NCBI RefSeq assembly: GCF_013416325.1
Contig: NZ_JACCGK010000018.1
Location: 1 to 64,000 of the forward strand
Reading direction: 5' to 3'
Source of the DNA: Vreelandella sedimenti
GTDB lineage: Bacteria > Pseudomonadota > Gammaproteobacteria > Pseudomonadales > Halomonadaceae
DNA: 64,000 bases
Positions 52,364 to 60,955 of the stretch are shown here, one piece after another. How positions within the stretch are numbered: position 1 is the stretch's first letter; every line of letters starts with the position of its first letter. The notes under the pieces were generated by a model that searched no databases, was not told where the DNA came from, and worked only from the letters and a program-made list of their open reading frames with translations. Both the position numbers and the translations under genes were made by a program.

Positions 52364-53089
52364 ATGGCTAACGACCTAACTCGCCGATGGCGATACCGCA
52401 TGGGCGTTGCTCTGATCACCGCTATCGGTAGCTGCAGTCTGCCACTTCATGCGATGCCGCTGACGATCAATACCGAAGAGTACCCACCGTTCAATTATTC
52501 GGACGACCAAGGGCAAATAATCGGTAGTGCGACGCGACTGCTACGTGATGCGCTACGCCAAGCTGACATAGAGGCTAATTTTCGGCTACTGCCTTGGGCG
52601 CGCGCTTACACTGAAGCACGCTTAAGGGAGAACCACTGCGTCTACTCCACCACCCGCACCCGTGAGCGTGAAGCGCTGTTTCACTGGGTGGGCCCGCTGG
52701 TCGTCAATGAATGGGCAGCGTTTAGTTTAGCCGAGCGTGGGCTTAATATTGATTCACTTTCAGGGCTGAACGCTTGGCAAGTGGGCAGCTTTAGGGAAGA
52801 TGCCGTAGGCGATTACGTCGCCGCTAGCGGCATTAATGTTCTACTTGCTCCTTCGGAGCGAGAAAATATCGCGCGTTTAAAGGCGGGCCTGCTAGATGTG
52901 ATTGTGACAGGCAAAGCAACCGGTGAATTCATGGCACATGAACAGGACATCGCGCTAGCGCATTTGTTTACCTTTTATCGCGCACCGCTTTATCTCGCCT
53001 GCCACCTCAACGTTTCGAAAACACTGCTGGCGCGACTGCAAGCACAGCTGGATACCCTGCAACGCGATAGACAGGGGGAGAGCCAGTGA
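52364..53089 (+). CDS. Periplasmic solute-binding protein (SBP_bac_3-like), second of a pair
   Basis: A 241-residue sister of the preceding gene product: signal peptide (about 12-31, ending LHA-MP), INTEEYPPFNYSDD, YSTTRTREREALFHWVGPLV and a second lobe with a conserved KATGEFM stretch. The ATG at 52364 lies six bases after the previous stop, with GAGAGG upstream; a TTG at 52358 directly abuts it. It overlaps the diguanylate cyclase start by four bases. The two copies have diverged well beyond a recent duplication, so they may bind different ligands. Confidence 0.83.
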   Translation: MANDLTRRWRYRMGVALITAIGSCSLPLHAMPLTINTEEYPPFNYSDDQGQIIGSATRLLRDALRQADIEANFRLLPWARAYTEARLRENHCVYSTTRTREREALFHWVGPLVVNEWAAFSLAERGLNIDSLSGLNAWQVGSFREDAVGDYVAASGINVLLAPSERENIARLKAGLLDVIVTGKATGEFMAHEQDIALAHLFTFYRAPLYLACHLNVSKTLLARLQAQLDTLQRDRQGESQ

Positions 53090-54378
53090 TAAGTCCCCGA
53101 CCTCGCTTTCCTATGTTGGCCACTGGCGTCGCGCCTAAAAAAGGCAGCCTGACCACTAAGCAAGCGCTACTCACCCTGCTCATTGCTATGCTGATTAGTG
53201 GTGTAGCAGGAAGTATTGAACTTCTTAGCCACGCTACCAATATGCGCCAGGAAACCGAGCAACGCATTACTCAACAGTTGGCAGTTGTTAACGGCGCCGC
53301 AGCAGAGGCCGCTTTCCAGCTTAACCCCGACCTCGCCCACCAAATCGCCTATGGGCTATTTAATGCTGACGAGGTCGCATGGGTGTCGATTCGTGACGAT
53401 TTTGGGCGCGCTCTGGCTGAATTTGAGAGGCCCAAACAGGCTGATGCGACTTGGCTCAGCCAATATTTATTTGGCGATATACTGCACCACCAAACCGACC
53501 TCGCCTACTACATGGGCAGCGACATGCCGGAAGCGGTCGTTGGCGAGATTGAGCTGATGCTGGCAGAAGGCTACCTAACCCAGCAATTCCTCGCGCGTAT
53601 TTACACGGTGGTCGGGGTGAGTATTTTAGAGGCGTTTATTTTAAGCATAGTGGTGATCGCTTTTTTTCATCTATTTATTACTCGCCCATTGCTCAAGGTA
53701 CACGCAGCTATTGCCCAAACCGATCCCAATCGTCCCGGCCAGTGGCCCAAGCCAATGTTGCGAGGACATCAGCATGATGAGTTAGGGCATCTGGTGGATA
53801 GTCTGGATCATTTGTTAAACGCGTTTCAGCAAGGCTTGGAGCAGCGCGACCAGCTCCATCATCTCTCTAATATGGATGGTTTGACGGGCGTGGCGAACCG
53901 ACGCCACTTCGATGAGTTTTACCAACAGCACTGGCACTTGGCGCAGCAAACCCAGCAGCCGTTATCGGTGATTTTTATCGATATCGATAACTTTAAGGAG
54001 TTTAACGATCATTATGGCCACGCTATGGGCGACGACACTCTGCGCGCTGTAGCAAAAACGCTCAATCAATGCATTGACCCCGCCAGGGATTTGCTCGCCC
54101 GCTACGGCGGCGAAGAATTTGTCTGTGTACTGCCAGGTCAGGATCATGACGACGCAGTGGGCGTTGCCAACTGCTTGCGCGAAGCGGTGCTGTCGCTAGC
54201 CATTCCCCATGCTTTTTCAAGCACCCATTCAGAACTTACCGTCAGCATGGGTGTTGCCAGTATGTCGCCCGGTTTTTCAATTAGCGCTGAAGCGCTGATT
54301 GAGCGTGCCGACCAGCACCTTTACCACGCCAAACGGCTGGGTCGAAACCGGGTCGAAACACGCAAACGCCCGGCATAA
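53086..54378 (+). CDS. Membrane diguanylate cyclase (GGDEF) with periplasmic sensor domain
   Basis: Makes c-di-GMP from two GTP. 430 residues: transmembrane helix 1 (about 26-46), a periplasmic domain of about 125 residues (47-171), helix 2 (about 172-198), a HAMP-like linker (199-255) and GGDEF domain (about 258-425). The active-site motif is intact (GGEEF, 341-345), as are FIDIDNFKEFNDHYGH and MGDD. The inhibitory I-site RxxD reads PARD (332-335), so the arginine is missing. There is no EAL domain. The start is a GTG whose GTGA overlaps the second binding-protein gene. Confidence 0.93.
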   Translation: MISPRPRFPMLATGVAPKKGSLTTKQALLTLLIAMLISGVAGSIELLSHATNMRQETEQRITQQLAVVNGAAAEAAFQLNPDLAHQIAYGLFNADEVAWVSIRDDFGRALAEFERPKQADATWLSQYLFGDILHHQTDLAYYMGSDMPEAVVGEIELMLAEGYLTQQFLARIYTVVGVSILEAFILSIVVIAFFHLFITRPLLKVHAAIAQTDPNRPGQWPKPMLRGHQHDELGHLVDSLDHLLNAFQQGLEQRDQLHHLSNMDGLTGVANRRHFDEFYQQHWHLAQQTQQPLSVIFIDIDNFKEFNDHYGHAMGDDTLRAVAKTLNQCIDPARDLLARYGGEEFVCVLPGQDHDDAVGVANCLREAVLSLAIPHAFSSTHSELTVSMGVASMSPGFSISAEALIERADQHLYHAKRLGRNRVETRKRPA

Positions 54379-54389
54379 AGCCGGGCGTT
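54365..54389 (+). terminator. Hairpin at the end of the diguanylate cyclase gene
   Basis: Perfect 10-bp stem AACGCCCGGC / GCCGGGCGTT with loop ATAAA, overlapping the TAA stop codon. It sits between convergent genes and probably ends the cassette. Confidence 0.6.
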
Positions 54390-54417
54390 AAGCACATATT
54401 GCGGGAGAGCAGGTACT

Positions 54418-54561
54418 TTAAAGCAGCCAGTGAGCAGCCACAGCAGCCAGACCAATGATCATCGCCGTTAGCACCGCCACTGTGACGACCCTATCTAGCC
54501 AGTGATCGAAGGCAACTCCTTTAGCCTGCCGTCGTGTCGCTCCATGGCGCCCTTGCCGCGC
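54418..54561 (-). CDS. Possible small membrane protein
   Basis: A 47-residue reading frame downstream of the BCCT gene in the same direction: a basic N-terminal part (MARQGRHGATRRQAKG) and one strongly hydrophobic helix (VVTVAVLTAMIIGLAAVAAHWLL). AAAAGG lies three bases before the ATG at 54561, an imperfect spacing; a GTG start at 54612 would add 17 residues without a ribosome binding site. It resembles small accessory membrane proteins but matches no family I know. Weakly supported. Confidence 0.4.
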   Translation of the reverse strand, partial: ARQGRHGATRRQAKGVAFDHWLDRVVTVAVLTAMIIGLAAVAAHWLL

Positions 54562-54655
54562 CATCAGCCTTTTCGCTTCATGTGTCGCTGCTCCCCAACT
54601 ACCTTGCCCCACAATCGAAGGCTTGGTTACTTTTTATTAGTGCTGATGACTGATG

Positions 54656-56281
54656 CTAACTATTAATGCGCCGATTGACCACACTAGGTGCACGGCGCAA
54701 GCGCTCTTCTTCACCTAACAGCTCGGCTTCAAAGGCGTCCGCACCCACCGGCGTTTCACCATGGCGGCGATAAAGCTGCGTTAGCATCGCCTTGCGGTCG
54801 GCGCGTAGTTCCTGAACTAAGACAAACACCATCATATACAAGATAAAGGTGAACGGCAGTGCCGACAGCACCGAGGCCGATTGCAGCCCCGTCAAACCAC
54901 CCGAGGCAATTAGCGTCAGGCAAATAGCGGCGATCAGCACACCCCAAATGACGCGCTTATAGAGCGGCGGATTGATCGAACCATTATCGGTCATTTGCGC
55001 CACGATGTACGAAGCCGAGTCAGCGGAGGTGACCAGAAAAATAAAGATCAGCAGCATCGCAACGACCGACAGCACGCCGGTAAAGGGCATCAACTCAAAC
55101 ATCTCGAACAGTGCTACGGTTATATTATCCTGAGTCGCGGCAGCTAGGCCGATATCGGTACCATTCAACTCCATGTGCAGCGCCGCGCCACCGAATACGC
55201 CAATCCATAAACAAGCTAGCAGCGGCGGTACGAACAGCACCCCAAACACATACTCTTTTATGGTACGGCCACGAGATACCCGGGCAATAAAGGTGCCTAC
55301 AAACGGCGACCAGGCAATCACCCAGGCCCAGTAGAAAATCGTCCAGCTACTCGCCCACTCATTATCACCATAGGGAGAAATGCGCAGGCTCATGCCGATA
55401 AAGTTCTGCAAATAGTCACCAATCCCCACCGTGATGGTCTCTAATATCGCCACGGTTGGGCCAGTGAACAGCACATACAGCATCAATCCGATACATAAAA
55501 TCATATTAAGGTTAGAAAGGCGTTTAATGCCTTTATCCAAACCCGACCAGGTGGATGCCATATAGGCGCAGAACATCACGAAAAGAATTACAAACTGCCA
55601 GAAACCGTTCTCCGGCAGGCCAAACACAGCGTTTAACCCGCCATTCATCTGCAGCACGCCTAACCCTAACGAGGTAGCCACACCCATTACCGTGGCGACC
55701 ACGGCAAATACATCCAGCCAGGAAGCGTAGGGACGAATTTTAGGATTCTTAGCCGTTATCGATGACAGTACGGACGACACCAGTCCTGCCTGCCCTTTGC
55801 GGAACTGAAAATAGGCAATGATCAAACCGACAATCGAGAAAGCCGCCCACTGGTGTATCCCCCAGTTAAAGTAGCTGTATTGAATAGCGTAGCGGGCGGC
55901 CGCTTCGGTTTCGGCGGTTCTGTCTCCATAGGGCGGCTCAATGAAGTGAAACATGGGTTCCGCCATGCCATAAAAGACCAGTCCGACACCAAAGCCTGCG
56001 GCCAGCAGCATGCTGATCCACGAAAAAAATGTATAGTTGGGTCTACTATCCTGGGGACCTAAGCGCACCTTACCGTACTTGCTCAGCGCCAGACCAAATA
56101 GAAAAATGACAAAACCAAAAACCGAAAATAGATAAAACCACCCGAATAGTCCGGTAACAGTAGTCAATGCGCCCTCTGCAGCGTTGGCAAATCCTTCTGG
56201 AAATGACGCTCCAACTACTACCAAGCCAAAAATAATCACCACCGATGCGATGAATACCGACTTGCCTCCATGATTAGCCAT
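54656..56281 (-). CDS. BCCT-family transporter (betaine/choline/carnitine type)
   Basis: A 541-residue secondary carrier with about twelve transmembrane helices for a quaternary-ammonium or related osmolyte, probably Na+-coupled: the glycine motif reads GFGVG (96-100), like GMGIG in BetP. The family signature around residue 312 is SWTIFYWAWVIAWSPFVGTF. In the aromatic cage, W140 and W145 are kept, but BetP Tyr197 is Phe148 and the BetP Trp374 position is Val321, so the substrate may not be glycine betaine. The C-terminus is short (about 45 residues), without the long BetP osmosensing tail. Monocistronic or with the small frame downstream. Confidence 0.92.
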   Translation of the reverse strand: MANHGGKSVFIASVVIIFGLVVVGASFPEGFANAAEGALTTVTGLFGWFYLFSVFGFVIFLFGLALSKYGKVRLGPQDSRPNYTFFSWISMLLAAGFGVGLVFYGMAEPMFHFIEPPYGDRTAETEAAARYAIQYSYFNWGIHQWAAFSIVGLIIAYFQFRKGQAGLVSSVLSSITAKNPKIRPYASWLDVFAVVATVMGVATSLGLGVLQMNGGLNAVFGLPENGFWQFVILFVMFCAYMASTWSGLDKGIKRLSNLNMILCIGLMLYVLFTGPTVAILETITVGIGDYLQNFIGMSLRISPYGDNEWASSWTIFYWAWVIAWSPFVGTFIARVSRGRTIKEYVFGVLFVPPLLACLWIGVFGGAALHMELNGTDIGLAAATQDNITVALFEMFELMPFTGVLSVVAMLLIFIFLVTSADSASYIVAQMTDNGSINPPLYKRVIWGVLIAAICLTLIASGGLTGLQSASVLSALPFTFILYMMVFVLVQELRADRKAMLTQLYRRHGETPVGADAFEAELLGEEERLRRAPSVVNRRINS

Positions 56282-56399
56282 ATAACCGTCCTGTTAAATG
56301 AGCTCTGTTTAGGTAAGCACAGCGTATTAAGCGCAAGCTTGTACAACTAAACTTGCCTTGTATAGCTTAATGGTAACATTTGAAAAACCTAATCGCACT

Positions 56400-56464
56400 G
56401 TACGTAGAAATTGTACCTAGAAATTGCACGTCGAAACCGTACGAAGAAACTGGCACCTGAAGAA
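56400..56464. repeat. Five 13-bp tandem repeats upstream of the small membrane-protein gene
   Basis: Units start at 56400, 56413, 56426, 56439 and 56452 and follow GTACGTAGAAATT; copies 1 and 2 differ by one base, the later ones degenerate. The array occupies the middle of the spacer between the BCCT gene and the gene at 56553. Confidence 0.8.
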
Positions 56465-56552
56465 TGGCTATTCTACTGCCCGTTACTGCCAAGCAGTGAA
56501 CTTGCTAGAGCAACTGTGTTCCAATGGGTGCGAATAACCGATGGAGGCTCTC

Positions 56553-56936
56553 ATGCCACAGATGAATCGCGACCAACGCAACGCTGCATGGCAAGCGGCT
56601 AACCAATGGCGCGTCCGTGCTGCGCAAACCCAACCCAGCGGAGTGGCGGGCAGCTTGAAGCTGCTGTTCACGTGGCTGGCGTTTGGCGCGTTAATGATAG
56701 TCGGCGTGGTACTCGGCCTGTTTTTCTTGCTGATTGGCTGGGCAATGATGCCGTTTATGCGCCATAAAATGAAAAAGCGTATGGAGCAGATGCGCGCCCA
56801 GCAGGCGCAGGATATAGGTGGTGGCTATTCTCAAGGGCATTCTCACGGACATGCTTCCTCGAATACGTCTGCGCAAAACCGTCCTGGTCATCAGGATGTC
56901 TTGGAAGGCAGCTATGAAGTTAAAGATGATCGTTAA
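56553..56936 (+). CDS. Small membrane protein of unknown function
   Basis: A 127-residue protein: polar N-terminus (PQMNRDQRNAAWQAAN), one long or two closely paired transmembrane segments (about 37-66, WLAFGALMIVGVVLGLFFLLIGWAMM), a basic helix (RHKMKKRMEQMRAQQAQ) and a His/Gly/Ser-rich tail (HSHGHASSNT). GGAGG lies five bases before the ATG at 56553. No family recognised. The His-rich segment might bind metal, but this is speculation. It is flanked by an osmolyte carrier (divergent) and an AEC carrier (convergent). Confidence 0.75.
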   Translation: MPQMNRDQRNAAWQAANQWRVRAAQTQPSGVAGSLKLLFTWLAFGALMIVGVVLGLFFLLIGWAMMPFMRHKMKKRMEQMRAQQAQDIGGGYSQGHSHGHASSNTSAQNRPGHQDVLEGSYEVKDDR

Positions 56937-56973
56937 TTAAACAGTGAGTTACCTCTGTCGCTGCCGGTAAAAG

Positions 56974-57867
56974 TTATAGCGGCGCGTAAACCCAGGTAAA
57001 TGCCGCGGCCAAGGTCAGCGGCATAACGACTAGACTCCCCAGATTACCGATTAGCACTAGCGAGGCCACTTTTTGTGGCGACAGCCTATACTGCTCTGCG
57101 ACCAAGTAGTTCAACACTGCTGGCGGCAGTGCCGCAAATACCAGCAGCACCGCCGCCTGAAGCGAATTTAGTGGCAGTAGCCACATCAACGGCAAAGCAA
57201 TAACTAATCCGGAAAGCGGACAAAGCACCGCCCCTAGTATCCCCGTGCGCCAATCGCTAAAGTCGATCTCCAAGAGCCGTACCCCTAACGCAAACAGCAT
57301 TAGCGGAATACATACCCCGCCTAGCATATGCATCGCCTCCAGCAGCCAGCCGGGCAGCGGCAGGCCACTGATATTCACCGCTAAACCCGCCAGACTCGCG
57401 AGTACAATCGGCATGCGTAGCATTCGCCATAGCGAGGTGCGCGGGTTAAGCATGTAAAGCCCCACCGAAAAGTGCAGCAGCATTTCAACGATAAACACTA
57501 CCACCGCCGCAGGAAGTGCCTCAGCCCCAAATGCCAACACCAGCAGCGGCACGCCCATATTGCCCGCATTGTTGAACATCATCGGTGGAAGGAAGATTTT
57601 GCTATCCAGCTTTAGCCACTTTGCCAGCGGCCAAAGTACAAGCCCCGACCCTAGCACTACTGCTATCGCTGCCGTGGCCAACCAGGCGTACTCAGCTAAC
57701 GGCGCTTGCCTGTCAGCCAGCACGGCGAACACCAATAGCGGAACGAACAGCTCCATATTGAGAGTATTGAGACTGCGAATATCCGGTGTACGGTAACGCC
57801 CATAGGCTGCGCCACAACCAGCGATTAAAAATACCGGCAATAGCGTGGCCAGAATATGACCAATCAT
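56974..57867 (-). CDS. AEC-family (auxin efflux carrier-like) transporter
   Basis: A 297-residue permease with about ten transmembrane helices and the AEC fold: an N-terminal block with LNTLNMELFVPLLVFAVLA and the inverted C-terminal repeat with LNYLVAEQYRLSPQKVASLVLIGNLGSLVVMP, typical of bacterial malate/organic-acid or amino-acid exporters of this family. The substrate cannot be assigned. The ATG at 57867 follows a GGGTGG; a TTG six codons upstream is possible. It lies 49 bases downstream of glnE in the same direction. Confidence 0.9.
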   Translation of the reverse strand: MIGHILATLLPVFLIAGCGAAYGRYRTPDIRSLNTLNMELFVPLLVFAVLADRQAPLAEYAWLATAAIAVVLGSGLVLWPLAKWLKLDSKIFLPPMMFNNAGNMGVPLLVLAFGAEALPAAVVVFIVEMLLHFSVGLYMLNPRTSLWRMLRMPIVLASLAGLAVNISGLPLPGWLLEAMHMLGGVCIPLMLFALGVRLLEIDFSDWRTGILGAVLCPLSGLVIALPLMWLLPLNSLQAAVLLVFAALPPAVLNYLVAEQYRLSPQKVASLVLIGNLGSLVVMPLTLAAAFTWVYAPL

Positions 57868-57933
57868 GCGGGCCACCCTGCCCAATTGCTTTTTATCACT
57901 GCTGCTTCCTGGTTATTCCGATAAGGCGTCTGA

Positions 57934-60906
57934 CTAGCTGTTATCGGCGGTGGAAGGTTCAAGAAAGCGCTGCCAGAGCGCGATGACTATATCGCGATGA
58001 GCACGGAACTCCTCACCATCGCTGAGTGCTTTCTGACCGGTGAGCGCCGCTCGGTGCGTAGCGCTGCGATAAGCCAGATAAGCCTCGCGAAGGCGCTCCG
58101 CCTCTTCCGCTGGTAAGTGCCCACTCTCCGTTAGGCTTTCTAGGATGCGGATATTATCGCTGTAAGTAAGTAACGCAGGCGTTTGGTGAGCAAGCGCTAA
58201 CACTGCGTATTGGCAGAGAAACTCGATATCCACCATACCGCCCGCATCGTGTTTGACGTTAAAGGTATTGCTGGTGGTTTTACTGCCCAGATGGTCGCGC
58301 ATTTTCTGACGCATCTTGACCACCTCTTCGCGCAGTGCAACTTTATCTCGCTCACCACCTAGAATATCGCCCCGCAACTGACTGAATTTCTCGGCCAGCG
58401 CATCGCTACCCGCCACCACTCGGGCGCGCACCAATGCCTGGTGCTCCCAGGTCCAGGCATTCTGACGCTGATACTCGGCAAAGGCTTTAAGCGATGTCAC
58501 CAATAGCCCTGAATTACCCGAAGGCCGCAGGCGCATATCCACTTCATAAAGCGTGCCGGTGGGCGTTACCGCGGTGAGCAGGTGAATAATACGCTGCCCC
58601 AGACGGGTAAAAAACACTGGAGTATCAATGGGTCGTGGTCCGTCAGTCGTGCCCTGACCATCGCTATCGTGAAGGAAAACAAGATCTAAATCGGAGCTGT
58701 AGCCCAGCTCAATGCCGCCCAGCTTGCCGTAACCAACGATCAGAAAAGCCGCTTCCCCGGTATTCAGCCCCTCAGGAACACCGTGCTTGCGGGTAATGTG
58801 CTTCCAGGCCATCGCCAATACTGCATCGAGAATCACTTCGGCGATAAAAGTTAAGTAATCGCTTACTTTCATTAGATGTCGCGTGCCCACGATATCCGAC
58901 GCCGCCACGTGTAGCGTTTGAGCATGTTTAAAAACGCGCAACGCTTCTAGCTGGGCCTCCTCATCATCCTCTGGCAAACGATTCAGCGTTTGGCGCAGCT
59001 CATCGGCAAGGCGCGCTTTATCGGCGGGGGTATACAGCGTTTCTGGCGTCAGCAGCTCGTCGAGCAGAATGGGGTAACGTGACAGCTGTTCAGCTATCCA
59101 TGGGCTCGCGGCGCACAGGCGCATCAGGTGTTCAAGCGCCTGGGGGTTTTCGCGCAGTAGCGCAAGGTAAGCTGTACGCCGCAGTACGGCCTCAATCAGC
59201 GGCTGTACCCGTTCAAGCGCGGTATCCGGTGCCTCATTGTCCGCCACGGCATCCAACAGCAGCGGCATTAGTGCATCCAAGCGCTCGAAGCCAATTCGCT
59301 GCATGCTTTGCACTTGCCGAGAATGATAAAGGCTATGCAGCCGCTTCAAGGCTTTTTCTGGCTCGTTAAAACCCGCCTCGGCAAGGTGCGCGCTGGCCTC
59401 CTGCACTTCTAACTCGCCGCACCAAATAAGCCGCCACTGAGCCAAGCCAAGCTGGCTATCATCGTTGGCCTCATCGACATCCTCTTCGGGGTCGGCAATG
59501 ACGGCATCAAAATGTTGGCGCACCCGCTCGCGCACTTCGTCAAGTTGGGCTATCAACCCCGGCCAATCTTCATGCCCCATGGCGAAGGCTACCCGTTCAC
59601 GATCAGCATCGTCGCTAGGCAAGGTTTGTGTCTGGCGGTCTTCCAGCGCTTGTAGAGCGTGTTCGACATCGCGCAGAAAAGCGTAATCGGGCAGCAGCTC
59701 ATCGACCACTTCCTGCGGCAACAGGCCCAGCTCGGGCAAACGATTGAGCGCAGCTTTTAGCGATGTCACCTGCAGTTCCGTATCGCGGCCACCGCGAATC
59801 AGCTGGAACGCCTGCACGACGAACTCAACCTCACGAATGCCGCCGGAGCCAAGTTTGATATTGCTCTGCATGCCTTTGCGCTTTACTTCGCGATTGATCA
59901 TCGCTTTCAGTTCACGCAGCGACTCAATGGCGCCAAAATCCAGATATTTGCGATACACAAAGGGGCGCAGGCCGGCCAACAGTTCATCGCCCGCGTCCAG
60001 ATCCCCCGCGACCGGGCGCGCCTTGAGCATGGCGTAACGCTCCCATTCGCGGCCTTGATCCTGGTAGTAGCTGGAGAGCATGGCAAAACTGCCCACCAGC
60101 GGCCCGCCGTCGCCCAAAGGCCGCAAGCGCATATCGACACGGAAGGCGAAGCCGTCGGCGGTCATGGCATCCAGGGCGGCGATCAGCTTTTGCCCCAGCT
60201 TGGTAAAGTATTCCTGGTGCTCTAACGGTTTGCGCCCACCTTGTGTCTCACCTTTTTCAGGGAAGGCAAAGATCAGATCGATATCGGAAGAGAGGTTCAG
60301 TTCCCCAGCACCTAGTTTGCCCATACCCAGAATCACCAGGCGCTGGGGCGTGCCGTCTTTACGTGGGGCAGGTAAGCCCCAACGCGGCGCGTAAAACCGT
60401 TCAAGCCAGGTTAATGCCGCTTCCAAACATATTTCGGCAAGCTCAGACACCGCCGCGGCGGTACTCCACATGCTATGATCAGAGGCACGGTTAAGGTCAC
60501 GCCAGATAATCCCCAGCATACGCTTGCGGCGAAAACGACGGATCACCCGCTGCATCGCCTCTTCGTCTTCGGCACCCTCAAGTGACTCACTCAGCCAGCT
60601 AGCCAGCTCATCTCGACCTGGGTTTACGTCCAACTCACCGGCAATATCCAACTCGGCCAACCACTGGGGGTAGCGAACCAAGGTATCCAGCGCGAAGGTC
60701 GAGATGGTCAATACTCTAGCAAGCGCCTCGCGACGCTGTTCCGAAAGCCCTTGCCAGTTACTGGAAGGCAATTCCTGCTTGGTCATCTCGGCGACATTAT
60801 CGGCTTGAGCAAGCGCCTCGCTTAGCCGCTTCCAGGCGGATTGGGTGGCGGTATGTAACGACGCTGGCAGCGTCGACAACGGTAAGAAATCGTCGTTCAA
60901 TTGCAT
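57934..60906 (-). CDS. glnE: Bifunctional glutamine synthetase adenylyltransferase/deadenylase GlnE
   Basis: Controls glutamine synthetase by attaching or removing AMP, in response to PII and glutamine. 990 residues (E. coli 946) with two homologous nucleotidyltransferase domains: the N-terminal deadenylase, about 95-450, with GMGKLGAGELNLSSDIDLIF, and the C-terminal adenylylase, about 700-990, with GYGKLGGIELGYSSDLDLVF. Both DxD metal pairs are present (SDID and SDLD). glnA and glnB are not in the window. ATG at 60906; next upstream gene dgkA, 49 bases away, may be co-transcribed. Confidence 0.96.
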   Translation of the reverse strand: MQLNDDFLPLSTLPASLHTATQSAWKRLSEALAQADNVAEMTKQELPSSNWQGLSEQRREALARVLTISTFALDTLVRYPQWLAELDIAGELDVNPGRDELASWLSESLEGAEDEEAMQRVIRRFRRKRMLGIIWRDLNRASDHSMWSTAAAVSELAEICLEAALTWLERFYAPRWGLPAPRKDGTPQRLVILGMGKLGAGELNLSSDIDLIFAFPEKGETQGGRKPLEHQEYFTKLGQKLIAALDAMTADGFAFRVDMRLRPLGDGGPLVGSFAMLSSYYQDQGREWERYAMLKARPVAGDLDAGDELLAGLRPFVYRKYLDFGAIESLRELKAMINREVKRKGMQSNIKLGSGGIREVEFVVQAFQLIRGGRDTELQVTSLKAALNRLPELGLLPQEVVDELLPDYAFLRDVEHALQALEDRQTQTLPSDDADRERVAFAMGHEDWPGLIAQLDEVRERVRQHFDAVIADPEEDVDEANDDSQLGLAQWRLIWCGELEVQEASAHLAEAGFNEPEKALKRLHSLYHSRQVQSMQRIGFERLDALMPLLLDAVADNEAPDTALERVQPLIEAVLRRTAYLALLRENPQALEHLMRLCAASPWIAEQLSRYPILLDELLTPETLYTPADKARLADELRQTLNRLPEDDEEAQLEALRVFKHAQTLHVAASDIVGTRHLMKVSDYLTFIAEVILDAVLAMAWKHITRKHGVPEGLNTGEAAFLIVGYGKLGGIELGYSSDLDLVFLHDSDGQGTTDGPRPIDTPVFFTRLGQRIIHLLTAVTPTGTLYEVDMRLRPSGNSGLLVTSLKAFAEYQRQNAWTWEHQALVRARVVAGSDALAEKFSQLRGDILGGERDKVALREEVVKMRQKMRDHLGSKTTSNTFNVKHDAGGMVDIEFLCQYAVLALAHQTPALLTYSDNIRILESLTESGHLPAEEAERLREAYLAYRSATHRAALTGQKALSDGEEFRAHRDIVIALWQRFLEPSTADNS

Positions 60907-60955
60907 AACTACCTCGCTGACAGCGCGTCAAAAACGTTCGTTTTCAATCACCTAC

